Assembly: GCA_024233215.1 (NCBI GenBank)
Contig: JACKPW010000010.1
Span: 177,293-241,292 of the forward strand
Source of the DNA: Verrucomicrobiales bacterium
GTDB taxonomy: Bacteria; Verrucomicrobiota; Verrucomicrobiia; Limisphaerales; J093
Direction of reading: 5' to 3'
Length of the DNA: 64,000 nt
Below, in pieces: positions 41,107 through 50,196 of this stretch. The number at the start of each line of letters is the position of its first letter. The first letter of the stretch is position 1. Under the pieces are notes generated by a model that was not told where the DNA came from, ran no database searches, and was given only the letters and a program-made list of their open reading frames with translations. Both the position numbers and the translations under genes were made by a program.

Positions 41107-43650
41107 ATGAACGACACCCACACCATGCGCCGTGGCCTCGCCAGCTCCCTCGGCATCTTGTCGACCGCCGCCTTCCTGCTCACGTCGAGCTCCGCCGCTC
41201 CCCGTAGCGCAGATTTCCAATCTGCCGTATCGCAGGTTCCCAGTCCGCAACCGCCGGGAACCTCCGGGAGCCGAACCGATGCCGAGGACCCAACCGTCCC
41301 CTCGCATCCCGGCACCCTTCAGAACCGCCTCCCCGCTCCCGAGTTCAACCTCCGCCTCGACGCCCCCATCGCCACCTGGGACGAAGCCGTCCCGCTCGGC
41401 AACGGCACCATGGGCGTCCTGCTCTGGGGCGAAGGCAACCTCCTGCGGCTCTCGCTCGACCGCGGCGATCTCTGGGATGAACGCCCTTCCCAACGGTTCA
41501 CCGAAGTTCGCGACCAGTTCACCTGGGCCGCCATGCAACGGATGGTCGCCGACAACGACATGGCCCGGTTCAATGACGTCTTCGATTCCAACTACGACTA
41601 CAACGGCCCGCCCACCAAGCTCCCCGCCGGCCGCGTCGAGATCACGCTGGACCCCGCTCAAACGGTGGAGCAGTTCGAGTTGAACCTGGCCACCGCCGAA
41701 GGCATCGCGCGCCTCAAGGAGGGAACCGAAGCCCGCCTGTTCGTTGACGCCGCCGACGTGCAAGCCCCCGTCGCGGTCATGCGCCTCCCGGGCAGGGCAC
41801 TGCAAGAGGTGCGGCTGAAGTCGCCGGACTCGGTCAAGAAACTCGGTTACCCACCGCCACATAAGGGTGAAGCCGACGGCTTGCGCTGGTTCGAGCAACC
41901 GGCCGCCGACGGTTTCGCCTACGCCATCTGTGTCGGTTGGAAACGGGTGAACGCCGAAACCCTCCTCGCCGTCAGCGTGGCCACAACCACCGAAGGCAAC
42001 AGCCCCCAAGCGGTCGCCCAACGCCGCGTCGAAAAGGCGTTGGCCACCGGCTATGAACGCCTCCTGGCCCCGCACGTCCGCTGGTGGGCGGACTTCTGGT
42101 CGCATTCACGCGTCGAAATCCCCGAGCCGCACATCCTGCGACAGTATTATCTCGTCCGTTACTTCTACGGCGCGGCCTCGCGTCGGGGCGCCCCGCCGAT
42201 GCCGTTGCAGGGCGTGTGGTCGGCCGACGCCGGCACGTTGCCGCCGTGGAAGGGGGACTATCACAACGACCTCAACACGCAGATGACCTACATCGCGTAT
42301 CGCGTTTCCGGCGACAACGACGAGGGCCTCTGCTTTCTCGACTATCTGTGGGATCGACTGCCCACCTTCCGGCAGTTTGCGCGCGACTTCTACGACGCGC
42401 CGGGCGCGGCGGTTCCCGGCGTGATGAGCCTCGCCGGTCAACCGCTCGGCGGCTGGGGTCAATACAGTCTCTCACCCACCATGGGTGCCTGGAACGCTCA
42501 CCTGTTCTACCTTCACTGGCGGCACACCGGCGATGCGACGTTCCTCCGCGAACGCGCCTACCCCTTCTGCCGGGAAATCGGCGAATGCCTCCGCGCGCTG
42601 CTCAAGCCGGACGCCAACGGCGTGCTCGTCCTGCCCCTGTCCAGCTCGCCCGAGATCTTCGACAACACCCGCCGCGCCTTTCTCAAACCGAACAGCAACT
42701 ACGATCTCGCCAGCCTCCGCATGCTCTTCCTGGCCCTGGCCGAAATGGCCTCTGCGCTCGACGAACCGGCGGAGTCCGACAAGTGGCAGGCTCTGAACGC
42801 GCAACTCGGCGACTGGCATGTCGCGCCCGACGGCACGTTGTTGCTCGACGAATCGACCCGGTTGCCCGGCAGCCATCGCCATCTCTCGAACCTCATGCCG
42901 TTGCACCCGTTCAATCTCATCACCACGGACGGCGGCGAACGCGACCAACGGATCATCCAGGCGAGTCTTCGGGATTGGGACAACCAGGGCACCCGGGCTT
43001 GGTGCGGCTACAGCTTCTCCTGGATGGCCTGTCTGCGCGCCCGGGTGGGCGATGCCGAAGCCGCCCTGCGCAACCTCGACATCTACGCACGCGCCTTCAT
43101 CCTGCGAAACGGCTTCCACGCCAACGGCGACCAGACGAAGTCCGGCTTCAGCGGCATGACCTACCGGCCGTTCACGCTCGAGGGCAACTTCCTCGCGATG
43201 GAGGCGGTCCACGAAATGCTCCTCCAAAGCTGGGCCCCCATCGCCGAGCAAATTCGTGTTGCACCTGCAACAGAAAGTTGTTTGCCCGCTGCCGGCACCA
43301 TCCGGCTTTTTCCCGCCACCCCCTGGCGCTGGCATGAAGCGGCATTCGACGATCTGCGTGCCGAGGGTGGCCACCGGGTTTCGGCCCGACGCGAGAACAA
43401 CGCGACGACCTGGTTTCGGATCGTAGCCGGTAGTGACGGCCTGATTCGCATTCGCGACAACTTCGCGGGCCGCGAGCCGGAATGGAGCCGCGACGACGTC
43501 GAGAAAGCCGGTGAGAATTTCGAAGTCGCCATGAAGCGCGGTGAAGCGCTGGAAGCCACGCTGCCAAAACCCGGTCAAATCCCGGCGGAACCGGCCGATC
43601 TGGCGGAACCGGTGGTCATCCGCAAACCTGAAGCCCGGCAAACCGACTGA
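41107..43650 (+). CDS. Glycoside hydrolase family 95-like enzyme
   Basis: Exported enzyme of 847 residues. A signal segment (to about 35) is followed by a ~40-residue linker, part of which is encoded by a dispersed family B repeat (RSADFQSAVSQVPSPQPPG). The rest has the GH95 layout: a beta-sandwich with WDEAVPLGNGTMGVLLWG, then an (alpha/alpha)6 barrel with LQGVWSA and DYHNDLNTQMTY, and a C-terminal beta domain. GH95 enzymes remove alpha-L-fucose or L-galactose. The pair of asparagines in AfcA (N421/N423) is Asp/Asn here (DLN), so the specificity may differ. The ATG at 41107 is used; 41125 is an alternative. Confidence 0.8.
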   Translation: MNDTHTMRRGLASSLGILSTAAFLLTSSSAAPRSADFQSAVSQVPSPQPPGTSGSRTDAEDPTVPSHPGTLQNRLPAPEFNLRLDAPIATWDEAVPLGNGTMGVLLWGEGNLLRLSLDRGDLWDERPSQRFTEVRDQFTWAAMQRMVADNDMARFNDVFDSNYDYNGPPTKLPAGRVEITLDPAQTVEQFELNLATAEGIARLKEGTEARLFVDAADVQAPVAVMRLPGRALQEVRLKSPDSVKKLGYPPPHKGEADGLRWFEQPAADGFAYAICVGWKRVNAETLLAVSVATTTEGNSPQAVAQRRVEKALATGYERLLAPHVRWWADFWSHSRVEIPEPHILRQYYLVRYFYGAASRRGAPPMPLQGVWSADAGTLPPWKGDYHNDLNTQMTYIAYRVSGDNDEGLCFLDYLWDRLPTFRQFARDFYDAPGAAVPGVMSLAGQPLGGWGQYSLSPTMGAWNAHLFYLHWRHTGDATFLRERAYPFCREIGECLRALLKPDANGVLVLPLSSSPEIFDNTRRAFLKPNSNYDLASLRMLFLALAEMASALDEPAESDKWQALNAQLGDWHVAPDGTLLLDESTRLPGSHRHLSNLMPLHPFNLITTDGGERDQRIIQASLRDWDNQGTRAWCGYSFSWMACLRARVGDAEAALRNLDIYARAFILRNGFHANGDQTKSGFSGMTYRPFTLEGNFLAMEAVHEMLLQSWAPIAEQIRVAPATESCLPAAGTIRLFPATPWRWHEAAFDDLRAEGGHRVSARRENNATTWFRIVAGSDGLIRIRDNFAGREPEWSRDDVEKAGENFEVAMKRGEALEATLPKPGQIPAEPADLAEPVVIRKPEARQTD
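41203..41250. repeat. Dispersed family B repeat inside a coding region
   Basis: Reads CGTAGCGCAGATTTCCAATC, then TGCCGTATCGCAGG and TTCCCAGTCCGC. The same unit occurs at 5708, near 5801 and at 47402. Here it lies in frame in the GH95-like gene just after the signal peptide. Confidence 0.8.
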
Positions 43651-43668
43651 ACCAAGACCGTCCAATGG

Positions 43669-43830
43669 AACCACGAATTACACGAACCACACGAAAACGG
43701 ATGAGATAGCTGATTAGTGTCTCGGGTGGTGACATCACTTGCTGATGAATCTCCGGTTTCCGATTCGACATCGTACCGACCCAAGGTCGCCGCGAATTCT
43801 GCTTTCGTGTGTTTCGTGTATTTCGTGGTT
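43669..43830. repeat. Dispersed inverted-repeat element, family A, copy 4
   Basis: The left arm starts AACCACGAATTACACGAACC (43669) followed by ACACGAAAACGG. The right arm (43804-43830) is TTCGTGTGTTTCGTGTATTT followed by CGTGGTT. The element fills the gap between the GH95-like gene and the rhamnosidase gene. Confidence 0.75.
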
Positions 43831-43883
43831 GCCTGCGCTGCCTGAATGCAAATGAGACGCCCGCGAACAAACCAACCACGCCA

Positions 43884-46800
43884 ATGAGAATTCCCCCCGC
43901 GCTCGCCATCCTGCTGCTCGCGTTAGTCTGTCCAACCGGCAATGCGTTTGCCGCAGCCTCCCTTCCGGACTCGTTCCGCGAACCGCCCGATGCCGCCCGC
44001 CCCGGCGTCTATTGGTATTTCATGGACGGCAACCTCTCGCGCGAGGGAATGACCCGTGATCTCGAATCCATGAAGGCCGCCGGCCTGGGCCATCTCGTGT
44101 TCCTCGAGGTCAACGTCGGGGTGCCGCGCGGGCCGGTCGATTTCCTGAGTCCGGAATGGCAGGACCTCTTCGCGCATGCTGTGAAGGAAGCGGAGCGACT
44201 GGGCATCGAAATCACCCTCGGGGCCGGCCCCGGTTGGACCGGCAGCGGCGGTCCCTGGGTGAAGCCGGAGCAATCCATGCAACACCTGGTGGCGAGCCGG
44301 ACTGAAGTTCAGGGCCCGGGACACTTCGAGGGACCCCTCCCGCTGCCGCCGCCGCATCGGCCCTTCTTCGGCGACGTGCCGGCGGGGATGCGGTCGCAGT
44401 GGGAATCGTTCCACGAGGAGGTCGCCGTGCTGGCATTTCCCACGCCGTCGGTCGCGGCAACCATCCCCGACCTCGACGAGAAGTCCCTCGTCTACCGGGC
44501 GCCCTTCTCTTCGCAACCGAACGTCAAGCCGCGTCTCGAAGCACCCACAAGCTTTGCCGAGGACCCGGCCGGTGCCGCGATTTCGCTGACCGAAGTGCTG
44601 GACCTGACCGACCGGCTCCGTCCCGACGGCTCCCTCGATTGGGACATTCCGGAGGGTGCTTGGACGATACTGCGCTTCGTGAGTCGCAACAACGGTGCCT
44701 CAACCCGGCCCGCGCCCGAACCAGGCATCGGATTTGAATGCGACAAGTTCGATGCCGCCGCGCTGGACGCGCACTTCGAGCAATACGTCGGCAAGCTGCT
44801 GAAGAAGGTCGGCCAGCGCCTACCCGGTCGCGGCTGGACCATGTTGCACATGGACAGTTGGGAAATGGGTGCGCAGAACTGGACGCCGCGATTCCGCGAG
44901 GAATTCCATCAGCGGCGCGGCTATGATCCCCTGCCCTTCTACCCCGCCTACTCGGGTTTGATCGTTGGCAGTCGGGAACAGACCGAGCGCTTCCTCTGGG
45001 ACCTGAGGTTGACCGGCGAGGAACTCGTGCTCGAGAACCACGCCGAACGTCTCAGGCGGCTGGGGCGCGAGAACGGCTTCGCCTTGTCGATCGAGCCGTA
45101 TGACATGAATCCGGCGAACGACTTCGATCTCGGCGCGGTGGCGGATGTGCCGATGTGCGAGTTCTGGAGCCTCGGTTTCGACACGGCGTTCAGTTGCCAC
45201 ACGGCATCCTCGATCGCCCATGTCCTGGGACTGCCGGTGGTCGCGGCCGAGGCGTTCACAGGGGCGCCGGGCGAGGATTGGAGATTCTACCCGGGGTCAC
45301 TGAAGAACCAGGGCGACTGGGCGTTCGCCACTGGCATCAACCGTCTCACGTACCACACCTTCGCGCACAAGCCGGATGAAGGTCGCCCGGGGATGGTGAT
45401 GGGCCCCTACGGCGTGCACTGGGATCGGGGCCAGACCTGGTGGCCGATGGTCGCGGACTACCATCGCACCATCACGCGCTGCCAGTACCTGTTGCGGCAG
45501 GGAGGCACGGTGGCCGACGTGCTCTATCTCATGCCCGAAGGCGCGCCCAACGTGTTCCAACCGCCCGCCTCGGCATTCGCAGGCAGCAGCCGGCTGCCGG
45601 ATCGACGCGGCTACAACTTCGATGGTTGCTCCGCGCTGACGCTGATGAAGCTGACCCGTGTGCAGGATGGAAACGTCGTCTTTCCAGGCGGCGCCAGCTA
45701 CCGGTTGCTCGTCCTGCCAAACGTGGAAACCATGACGCCGGAACTGCTGGCGAAGGTCGAGTCGCTCATCCGCGACGGCGCAACGGTGGTGGGCAATCCC
45801 CCGCGGAAATCGCCAAGCCTCGTGGAGTATCCCGCCTGCGACCGCGAAGTGAGCGAGCGGGCCAGCGCCATCTGGGGAGACCTTAAACCACCGGTCGGAA
45901 CCGCGACTCGTTTCCACGGACTCGGACGCGTGGTCTGGGGGGAGGCACTGTGCGGCAATGCCGAGGCGAACGAGCCGTCCGCCATCCCGGAGTCCCAATG
46001 GATCTGGCAGGCCGGAGGCAATCCCGCAAGTTCCGCGCCGGTGGGCGAAATGACCTTCCGCCGCGAATTCGTCGTGACCCCGGACCGGGAACTGCGCTCG
46101 GCCCGACTGGAAATGACCGCCGACAACAGCTTCGTCGCCACCCTCAACGGCACCCGCGTGCTGGAAGGCGACAACTTCCATCGGATCGAGGCGGCCGAGG
46201 TCACGAGCACGATCAAGCCGGGAACGAACGTGCTGATCGTGGTGGCCGGGAATGGCGGCGACACCCCCAATCCCGCCGGTTTGATCGGCGCCCTCCGGCT
46301 GCGATTTGCCGACGAATCCCGGGAACTGGTCCCCACCGACGGTCGATGGACCGTCGTGGGGGAAGCGGCACCCACAGACGCCGTGGCAGTGCAGGTGCTG
46401 GGGCCCGCATCCATGGCTCCGTGGCGACTCGAGCCAGCCCCCATCGTGGCACCGCTGTATCCGGACTACGAAATGACTGCCGCCCTGCTGCGCGCACAGG
46501 GTGTGCAGGAGGACTTCACCTCGCCCGGCTCACTGCGTTACACGCATCGGCACCTGGCCAACCGGGAAATCTACTTCGTGTCGAATCGCTCGGATGAACC
46601 CGTCGAGACCACCGCAACCTTCCGCGTCGCCAGCGGGCAGCCGGAACTCTGGAATCCGAGGGACGGCACGATTCGAGCGCTGCCCGAATTCACGCGCGCC
46701 GACGGACTCACCACCATCCCGTTGCGGTTCGAGCCGTTTGAAAGCGGGTTCGTGGTCTTCCCGACACGAAAAGCAGCGGTCGCGGCGACGCCTTCCGCGA

Positions 46801-47324
46801 AGACGTCCCGGAACTTCACCGAAGTGACCGGCGCGGGAACCATCGATGGCCCCTGGATTGTGGCGTTCGATGCCTCAATGGGCGCGCCCGCAGAGGTGCG
46901 GTTTGATCATCTCGACGATTGGACCACCCGCCCAGAACCCGGCCTGAAACACTACTCCGGTATCGCGACCTATCGGACGATCTTCGATCTTCCATCCTCC
47001 CTCCTCGCCGGTGGGGGGCCGCTGTTCGTCGATCTGGGCAGAGTGGAAGTGATGGCACGGGTGCGCGTGAACGGCACTGATTGCGGCGTGGTCTGGACCG
47101 CCCCGTGGCGCGTGGACATCCACCACGCGGTGAAGCCGACCGGGAACACCCTTGAAATCGAAGTCGCGAATCTCTGGCCCAACCGCATGATTGGCGACGC
47201 CGCCTCGCCACAGCACTCTTACACTCAAACCACGTATCACCCCTACCAAGCGAGCGATCCGCTGCTGCCGTCAGGACTCCTCGGTCCGGTCCGGTTGATG
47301 AAGCCCGATGCCAATCAGGAATAG
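43884..47324 (+). CDS. Alpha-L-rhamnosidase-like enzyme (GH106 family)
   Basis: Exported protein of 1146 residues with a signal peptide (about 1-24, ending NAFA). The TIM-barrel part begins SFREPPDAARPGVYWYFMDG and continues with the GH106 pattern LESMKAAGLGHLVFLEVN, LGAGPGWTGSGGPWV, HMDSWEMGAQNW and AEAFTGAPGEDW. The C-terminal ~450 residues contain two beta-sandwich regions typical of galactose-binding domains (TFRREFVVTPDRELRSARLE). GH106 enzymes cut alpha-L-rhamnose from pectin-like or ulvan-like polymers. The ATG at 43884 places the signal peptide first. It belongs to the plus-strand glycan cluster. Confidence 0.88.
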   Translation: MRIPPALAILLLALVCPTGNAFAAASLPDSFREPPDAARPGVYWYFMDGNLSREGMTRDLESMKAAGLGHLVFLEVNVGVPRGPVDFLSPEWQDLFAHAVKEAERLGIEITLGAGPGWTGSGGPWVKPEQSMQHLVASRTEVQGPGHFEGPLPLPPPHRPFFGDVPAGMRSQWESFHEEVAVLAFPTPSVAATIPDLDEKSLVYRAPFSSQPNVKPRLEAPTSFAEDPAGAAISLTEVLDLTDRLRPDGSLDWDIPEGAWTILRFVSRNNGASTRPAPEPGIGFECDKFDAAALDAHFEQYVGKLLKKVGQRLPGRGWTMLHMDSWEMGAQNWTPRFREEFHQRRGYDPLPFYPAYSGLIVGSREQTERFLWDLRLTGEELVLENHAERLRRLGRENGFALSIEPYDMNPANDFDLGAVADVPMCEFWSLGFDTAFSCHTASSIAHVLGLPVVAAEAFTGAPGEDWRFYPGSLKNQGDWAFATGINRLTYHTFAHKPDEGRPGMVMGPYGVHWDRGQTWWPMVADYHRTITRCQYLLRQGGTVADVLYLMPEGAPNVFQPPASAFAGSSRLPDRRGYNFDGCSALTLMKLTRVQDGNVVFPGGASYRLLVLPNVETMTPELLAKVESLIRDGATVVGNPPRKSPSLVEYPACDREVSERASAIWGDLKPPVGTATRFHGLGRVVWGEALCGNAEANEPSAIPESQWIWQAGGNPASSAPVGEMTFRREFVVTPDRELRSARLEMTADNSFVATLNGTRVLEGDNFHRIEAAEVTSTIKPGTNVLIVVAGNGGDTPNPAGLIGALRLRFADESRELVPTDGRWTVVGEAAPTDAVAVQVLGPASMAPWRLEPAPIVAPLYPDYEMTAALLRAQGVQEDFTSPGSLRYTHRHLANREIYFVSNRSDEPVETTATFRVASGQPELWNPRDGTIRALPEFTRADGLTTIPLRFEPFESGFVVFPTRKAAVAATPSAKTSRNFTEVTGAGTIDGPWIVAFDASMGAPAEVRFDHLDDWTTRPEPGLKHYSGIATYRTIFDLPSSLLAGGGPLFVDLGRVEVMARVRVNGTDCGVVWTAPWRVDIHHAVKPTGNTLEIEVANLWPNRMIGDAASPQHSYTQTTYHPYQASDPLLPSGLLGPVRLMKPDANQE

Positions 47325-47401
47325 CCATCCTGCTCCGGAGAGCCCATCCGGATCGATGTGTCGTCGTCTGTCTGTCGGCGGGTGCGCGATTCCTCGGACG
47401 G

Positions 47402-47453
47402 TCTGCGGATTGGAAATCCGTGATACAGCAGATTTGGAAATCTGCGCTACGAA
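47402..47453. repeat. Dispersed family B repeat, inverted copy
   Basis: Reads TCTGCGGATTGGAAATCCGT, then GATACAGCAGATTTGGAAAT and CTGCGCTACG. It is the reverse complement of the copy at 41203, with the same conserved CTGCGCTACG end, and lies between the rhamnosidase gene and the toroid protein gene. Confidence 0.8.
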
Positions 47454-47499
47454 CTTCCGGAGCCCCGAAACCGAGAAAGCACCCTCTTCCAAGAATGCC

Positions 47500-50079
47500 A
47501 TGAATGCCCGTTTCCCCCGTCGAAATCGCCCGCCCGTTGGCACCTTGCTCCTTCTGGCGGGTACGTTCACCTGCCTGTCGTCGATCGCGGCATCGCCGGC
47601 GGCGGTCGATTTCCGTTACGCCCCGCCGGAATGGCAGACGGCCATCTGCCTGCCGGACGACCCGCAGAAATCGCTCGTGGATCGCTCCGGCGACCTGCTC
47701 TACCACTACGGTCAGGGGGGACGCGAATTCGGCACGCGGGTGGGGATCGAGGTGGTGGAAGGTGCCGTCTGGCAAAAGCAGGAGCTGTTTTCGCCGCGTG
47801 TGCCCATCGTGCAGACGTTCCGCACGGCGGGCGAGCTGGATATCCTGGAAGAAGCCTTCGCGATCCCCGGTTCGCGGCAACCGGAGGAACCGGTCCCGGT
47901 GTCGCCACTCCGGCGCGTGGATTCCGGTGGGGTGAATCGCAACTGGGCCAAACCGCCTGCCGCGCTCGATCCGTCGCTTCGAAATATCGCCGTGCACATG
48001 GGCGGGAGCATCGAATACGAGTTGACCGTGCCGGCGGGGGAGTCGCGCCGCGTCGCCCTGGCCTTGTGCGAGGGTTGGTGGAGCGAGACCGGAAAGCGCG
48101 TGCAAATCCTCCGGGTCGAAGGTGCGGAATCCAGGACGGTGGATACGGTCGCGGACATCGGACAGAACCGGGCCGCGGCGTTCTGGTTTGACGCGAAGGA
48201 CGCCAACCGCGACGGCCGGATCGACATCCACGTGGAGGCCACCCCGCAGGCATCGGACAAGAACACGATTCTCAACGGCCTTTGGGTCTTCGCGCCCGAT
48301 CAGGAAGCCGACAGCGAGGCCCTGCTGGCCGGCAAACTCAACGCCATTGCCTCCGCGCGCATGCAGCCGCGCCGGCCCGCCGGCCCGGTGCGGGATGACT
48401 TCATCGTGGTTTATGTGACAAACCGGGGCACCACCAAGCGCATCCTTCAGCCGTGGCTGATCGTGGATACCACGCTCGGCTGCGATTTCCATCCGGACGA
48501 GCGACGGGTGACGGTCAATGACTACGAAACCGTGGCGACGTCGCTCGGGATGACGGGCCAGGTGGACGAAAACGGTTCGCGGCGGGCCATTCAGCTTGAA
48601 TCGCTGACCGTGGATGCAGGTGGGAACGCCGCCCTCTGCATCCGCTACAGCAACGGCACCTTTGACCTCAACCAGGCCACTGTCGGTCGTGCCATCCTCG
48701 GCCGCGCGGAAGCCGAGGCCTTCTGGTTGAACGCCCCGCTGCCCTTTGACCGGGTGGAGGTGCCGGACCCGTCCATCCAAGCACTGGTGGATTCCTCCAT
48801 CCGGAACATCTGGCAGGCGCGCGAGATCAAACACGGCCTGCCGGCTTTCCAGGTGGGGCCGACGTGTTACCGGGGTTTGTGGATCGTGGATGGCGCATTC
48901 TTGCTCGAAGCGGCGGCCATGCTGGGGGCGGGTCAGGAAGCCCGCAGCGGGGTGGCTTATGAACTGACCTACCAGCAACCGGACGGCCGCATCGAGGTGA
49001 TGAAGGACTTCTCCAAGGAAAACGGCATCGTGCTGTGGACCTGCGTCCGCCATGCGCAACTCACCCAGGACAAGGCCTGGCTGGAGTCCATCTGGCCGAA
49101 CCTGACCCGCGTGGCCGAATACATCAAGACGCTGCGTCAACAGACCCTGGAGAACGACACCCCGCTGGACGATGGCTTGGTCCCGGCGGGATTCCCCGAC
49201 GGCGGCATCGGCGGGGTACACCTGGAGTACACGAATCCCTATTGGAACCTGCTCGGAATGCGGGCCTTCATCCAGGCCGCGCAATGGCTGGGAAAGGACC
49301 AGGAGGTCACGGCTTGGCGGAAAGAATACGACGATTTCATGGCCGCCTTCCGCAAGGCCGCCGAGCGCGACCTGACACGGGATTCGCACGGCAACGCCTA
49401 TGTCCCGATCCTCATGGGCGAACCCGGCAGAAAGGAACTGCCGCAGCGCGGACAATGGGCCTTCTGCCAAGCGGTCTTTCCCGGCCAGATCTTTGCGAAG
49501 GACGACCCGCTCGTGGCGAGCACGATGGCGATGCTCGAGGCCACCGAGCGCGAAGGGATGGTTTATGGCACGGGGTGGGACGCGACCGGCATCTGGAATT
49601 ACTTCGCGTCGTTCTACGGCCACGCCTGGCTCTGGCAAGGCAACGGCCAAAAGGCCGCGCAGATCCTCTACGCCTTCGCCAACCACGCGGCCCCGACGCT
49701 CGTCTGGCGCGAAGAACAGTCGCTCAAGGGCGAGGAATTCCACAAGGTCGGCGACATGCCGCACAACTGGGCCAGCGCCGAGTTCATCCGCCTCACCATC
49801 CACCTGCTCGCGCTTGATCGCGGCGACGAACTGCACCTGCTCGAAGGGCTCCCCCGGGAGTGGCTCGGCCCCGGCATGACCACCCGGCTGAACGGCATCG
49901 CGACACCATTCGGCTCGCTCGAAATGATCATGCAAGTCGACGAGACAGGCCGGACCGCCACGCTCTCGGTGAACCCGCTTGCAGCCAACTGCCGGGCCAT
50001 CGTCGTACACCTGCCCGAAGGCGGCACGAGGACGATCCCGCCACAACAGGGCGGCGTCTTCAGGTTCCCGGTGAAGTAG
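47500..50079 (+). CDS. Secreted (alpha/alpha)6-toroid glycosidase-like protein
   Basis: Exported protein of 859 residues with a signal peptide (about 1-31). Residues to about 410 are beta-rich. The C-terminal half has the six-hairpin pattern seen in GH15/GH63/GH78-type enzymes: YRGLWIVDGAFLLEAAAMLG, GIVLWTCVRHAQLTQDKAWL, AWRKEYDDFMAAF and HNWASAEFIRLTIHLL. Acidic residues in GLWIVDG and GLVPAGFPDGG are candidates for catalysis but cannot be assigned. It is the last of the plus-strand glycan genes and probably acts on the same polymer. No specific family name is safe. Confidence 0.75.
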   Translation: MNARFPRRNRPPVGTLLLLAGTFTCLSSIAASPAAVDFRYAPPEWQTAICLPDDPQKSLVDRSGDLLYHYGQGGREFGTRVGIEVVEGAVWQKQELFSPRVPIVQTFRTAGELDILEEAFAIPGSRQPEEPVPVSPLRRVDSGGVNRNWAKPPAALDPSLRNIAVHMGGSIEYELTVPAGESRRVALALCEGWWSETGKRVQILRVEGAESRTVDTVADIGQNRAAAFWFDAKDANRDGRIDIHVEATPQASDKNTILNGLWVFAPDQEADSEALLAGKLNAIASARMQPRRPAGPVRDDFIVVYVTNRGTTKRILQPWLIVDTTLGCDFHPDERRVTVNDYETVATSLGMTGQVDENGSRRAIQLESLTVDAGGNAALCIRYSNGTFDLNQATVGRAILGRAEAEAFWLNAPLPFDRVEVPDPSIQALVDSSIRNIWQAREIKHGLPAFQVGPTCYRGLWIVDGAFLLEAAAMLGAGQEARSGVAYELTYQQPDGRIEVMKDFSKENGIVLWTCVRHAQLTQDKAWLESIWPNLTRVAEYIKTLRQQTLENDTPLDDGLVPAGFPDGGIGGVHLEYTNPYWNLLGMRAFIQAAQWLGKDQEVTAWRKEYDDFMAAFRKAAERDLTRDSHGNAYVPILMGEPGRKELPQRGQWAFCQAVFPGQIFAKDDPLVASTMAMLEATEREGMVYGTGWDATGIWNYFASFYGHAWLWQGNGQKAAQILYAFANHAAPTLVWREEQSLKGEEFHKVGDMPHNWASAEFIRLTIHLLALDRGDELHLLEGLPREWLGPGMTTRLNGIATPFGSLEMIMQVDETGRTATLSVNPLAANCRAIVVHLPEGGTRTIPPQQGGVFRFPVK

Positions 50080-50100
50080 GCACCGGACCGTTCCGCCCGG

Positions 50101-50185
50101 CCTCCCCGTGGCGGCGGATTGGTATCCGCCGGAGCCTTTCCTGCACCCCGCCGGACTTCGGCGAACGCCAGTTCGCCGCGACGTG
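50101..50185. repeat. Dispersed repeat, family C, copy 2
   Basis: Starts CCTCCCCGTGGCGGCGGATT and ends TTCGGCGAACGCCAGTTCG followed by CCGCGACG. About 75-85 bp are shared with the copy at 52708, including a middle AGCCTTTCCTGCACCC stretch. It fills the convergent gap between the toroid and metalloprotease genes. Confidence 0.7.
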
Positions 50186-50196
50186 ACTGGACCGCG

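Noticed and set aside
229..43830. CRISPR array interpretation of the repeated units
   Set aside because: The repeats are far apart, imperfect and arranged as inverted pairs around variable centres, without regular spacers or cas genes.
46816..50046. Minus-strand open frame of 1076 codons
   Set aside because: It lies opposite the rhamnosidase and toroid genes, which have clear signal peptides and family motifs. Its own translation is low-complexity and rich in Arg, Pro and Gly, typical of an antisense shadow in GC-rich DNA.
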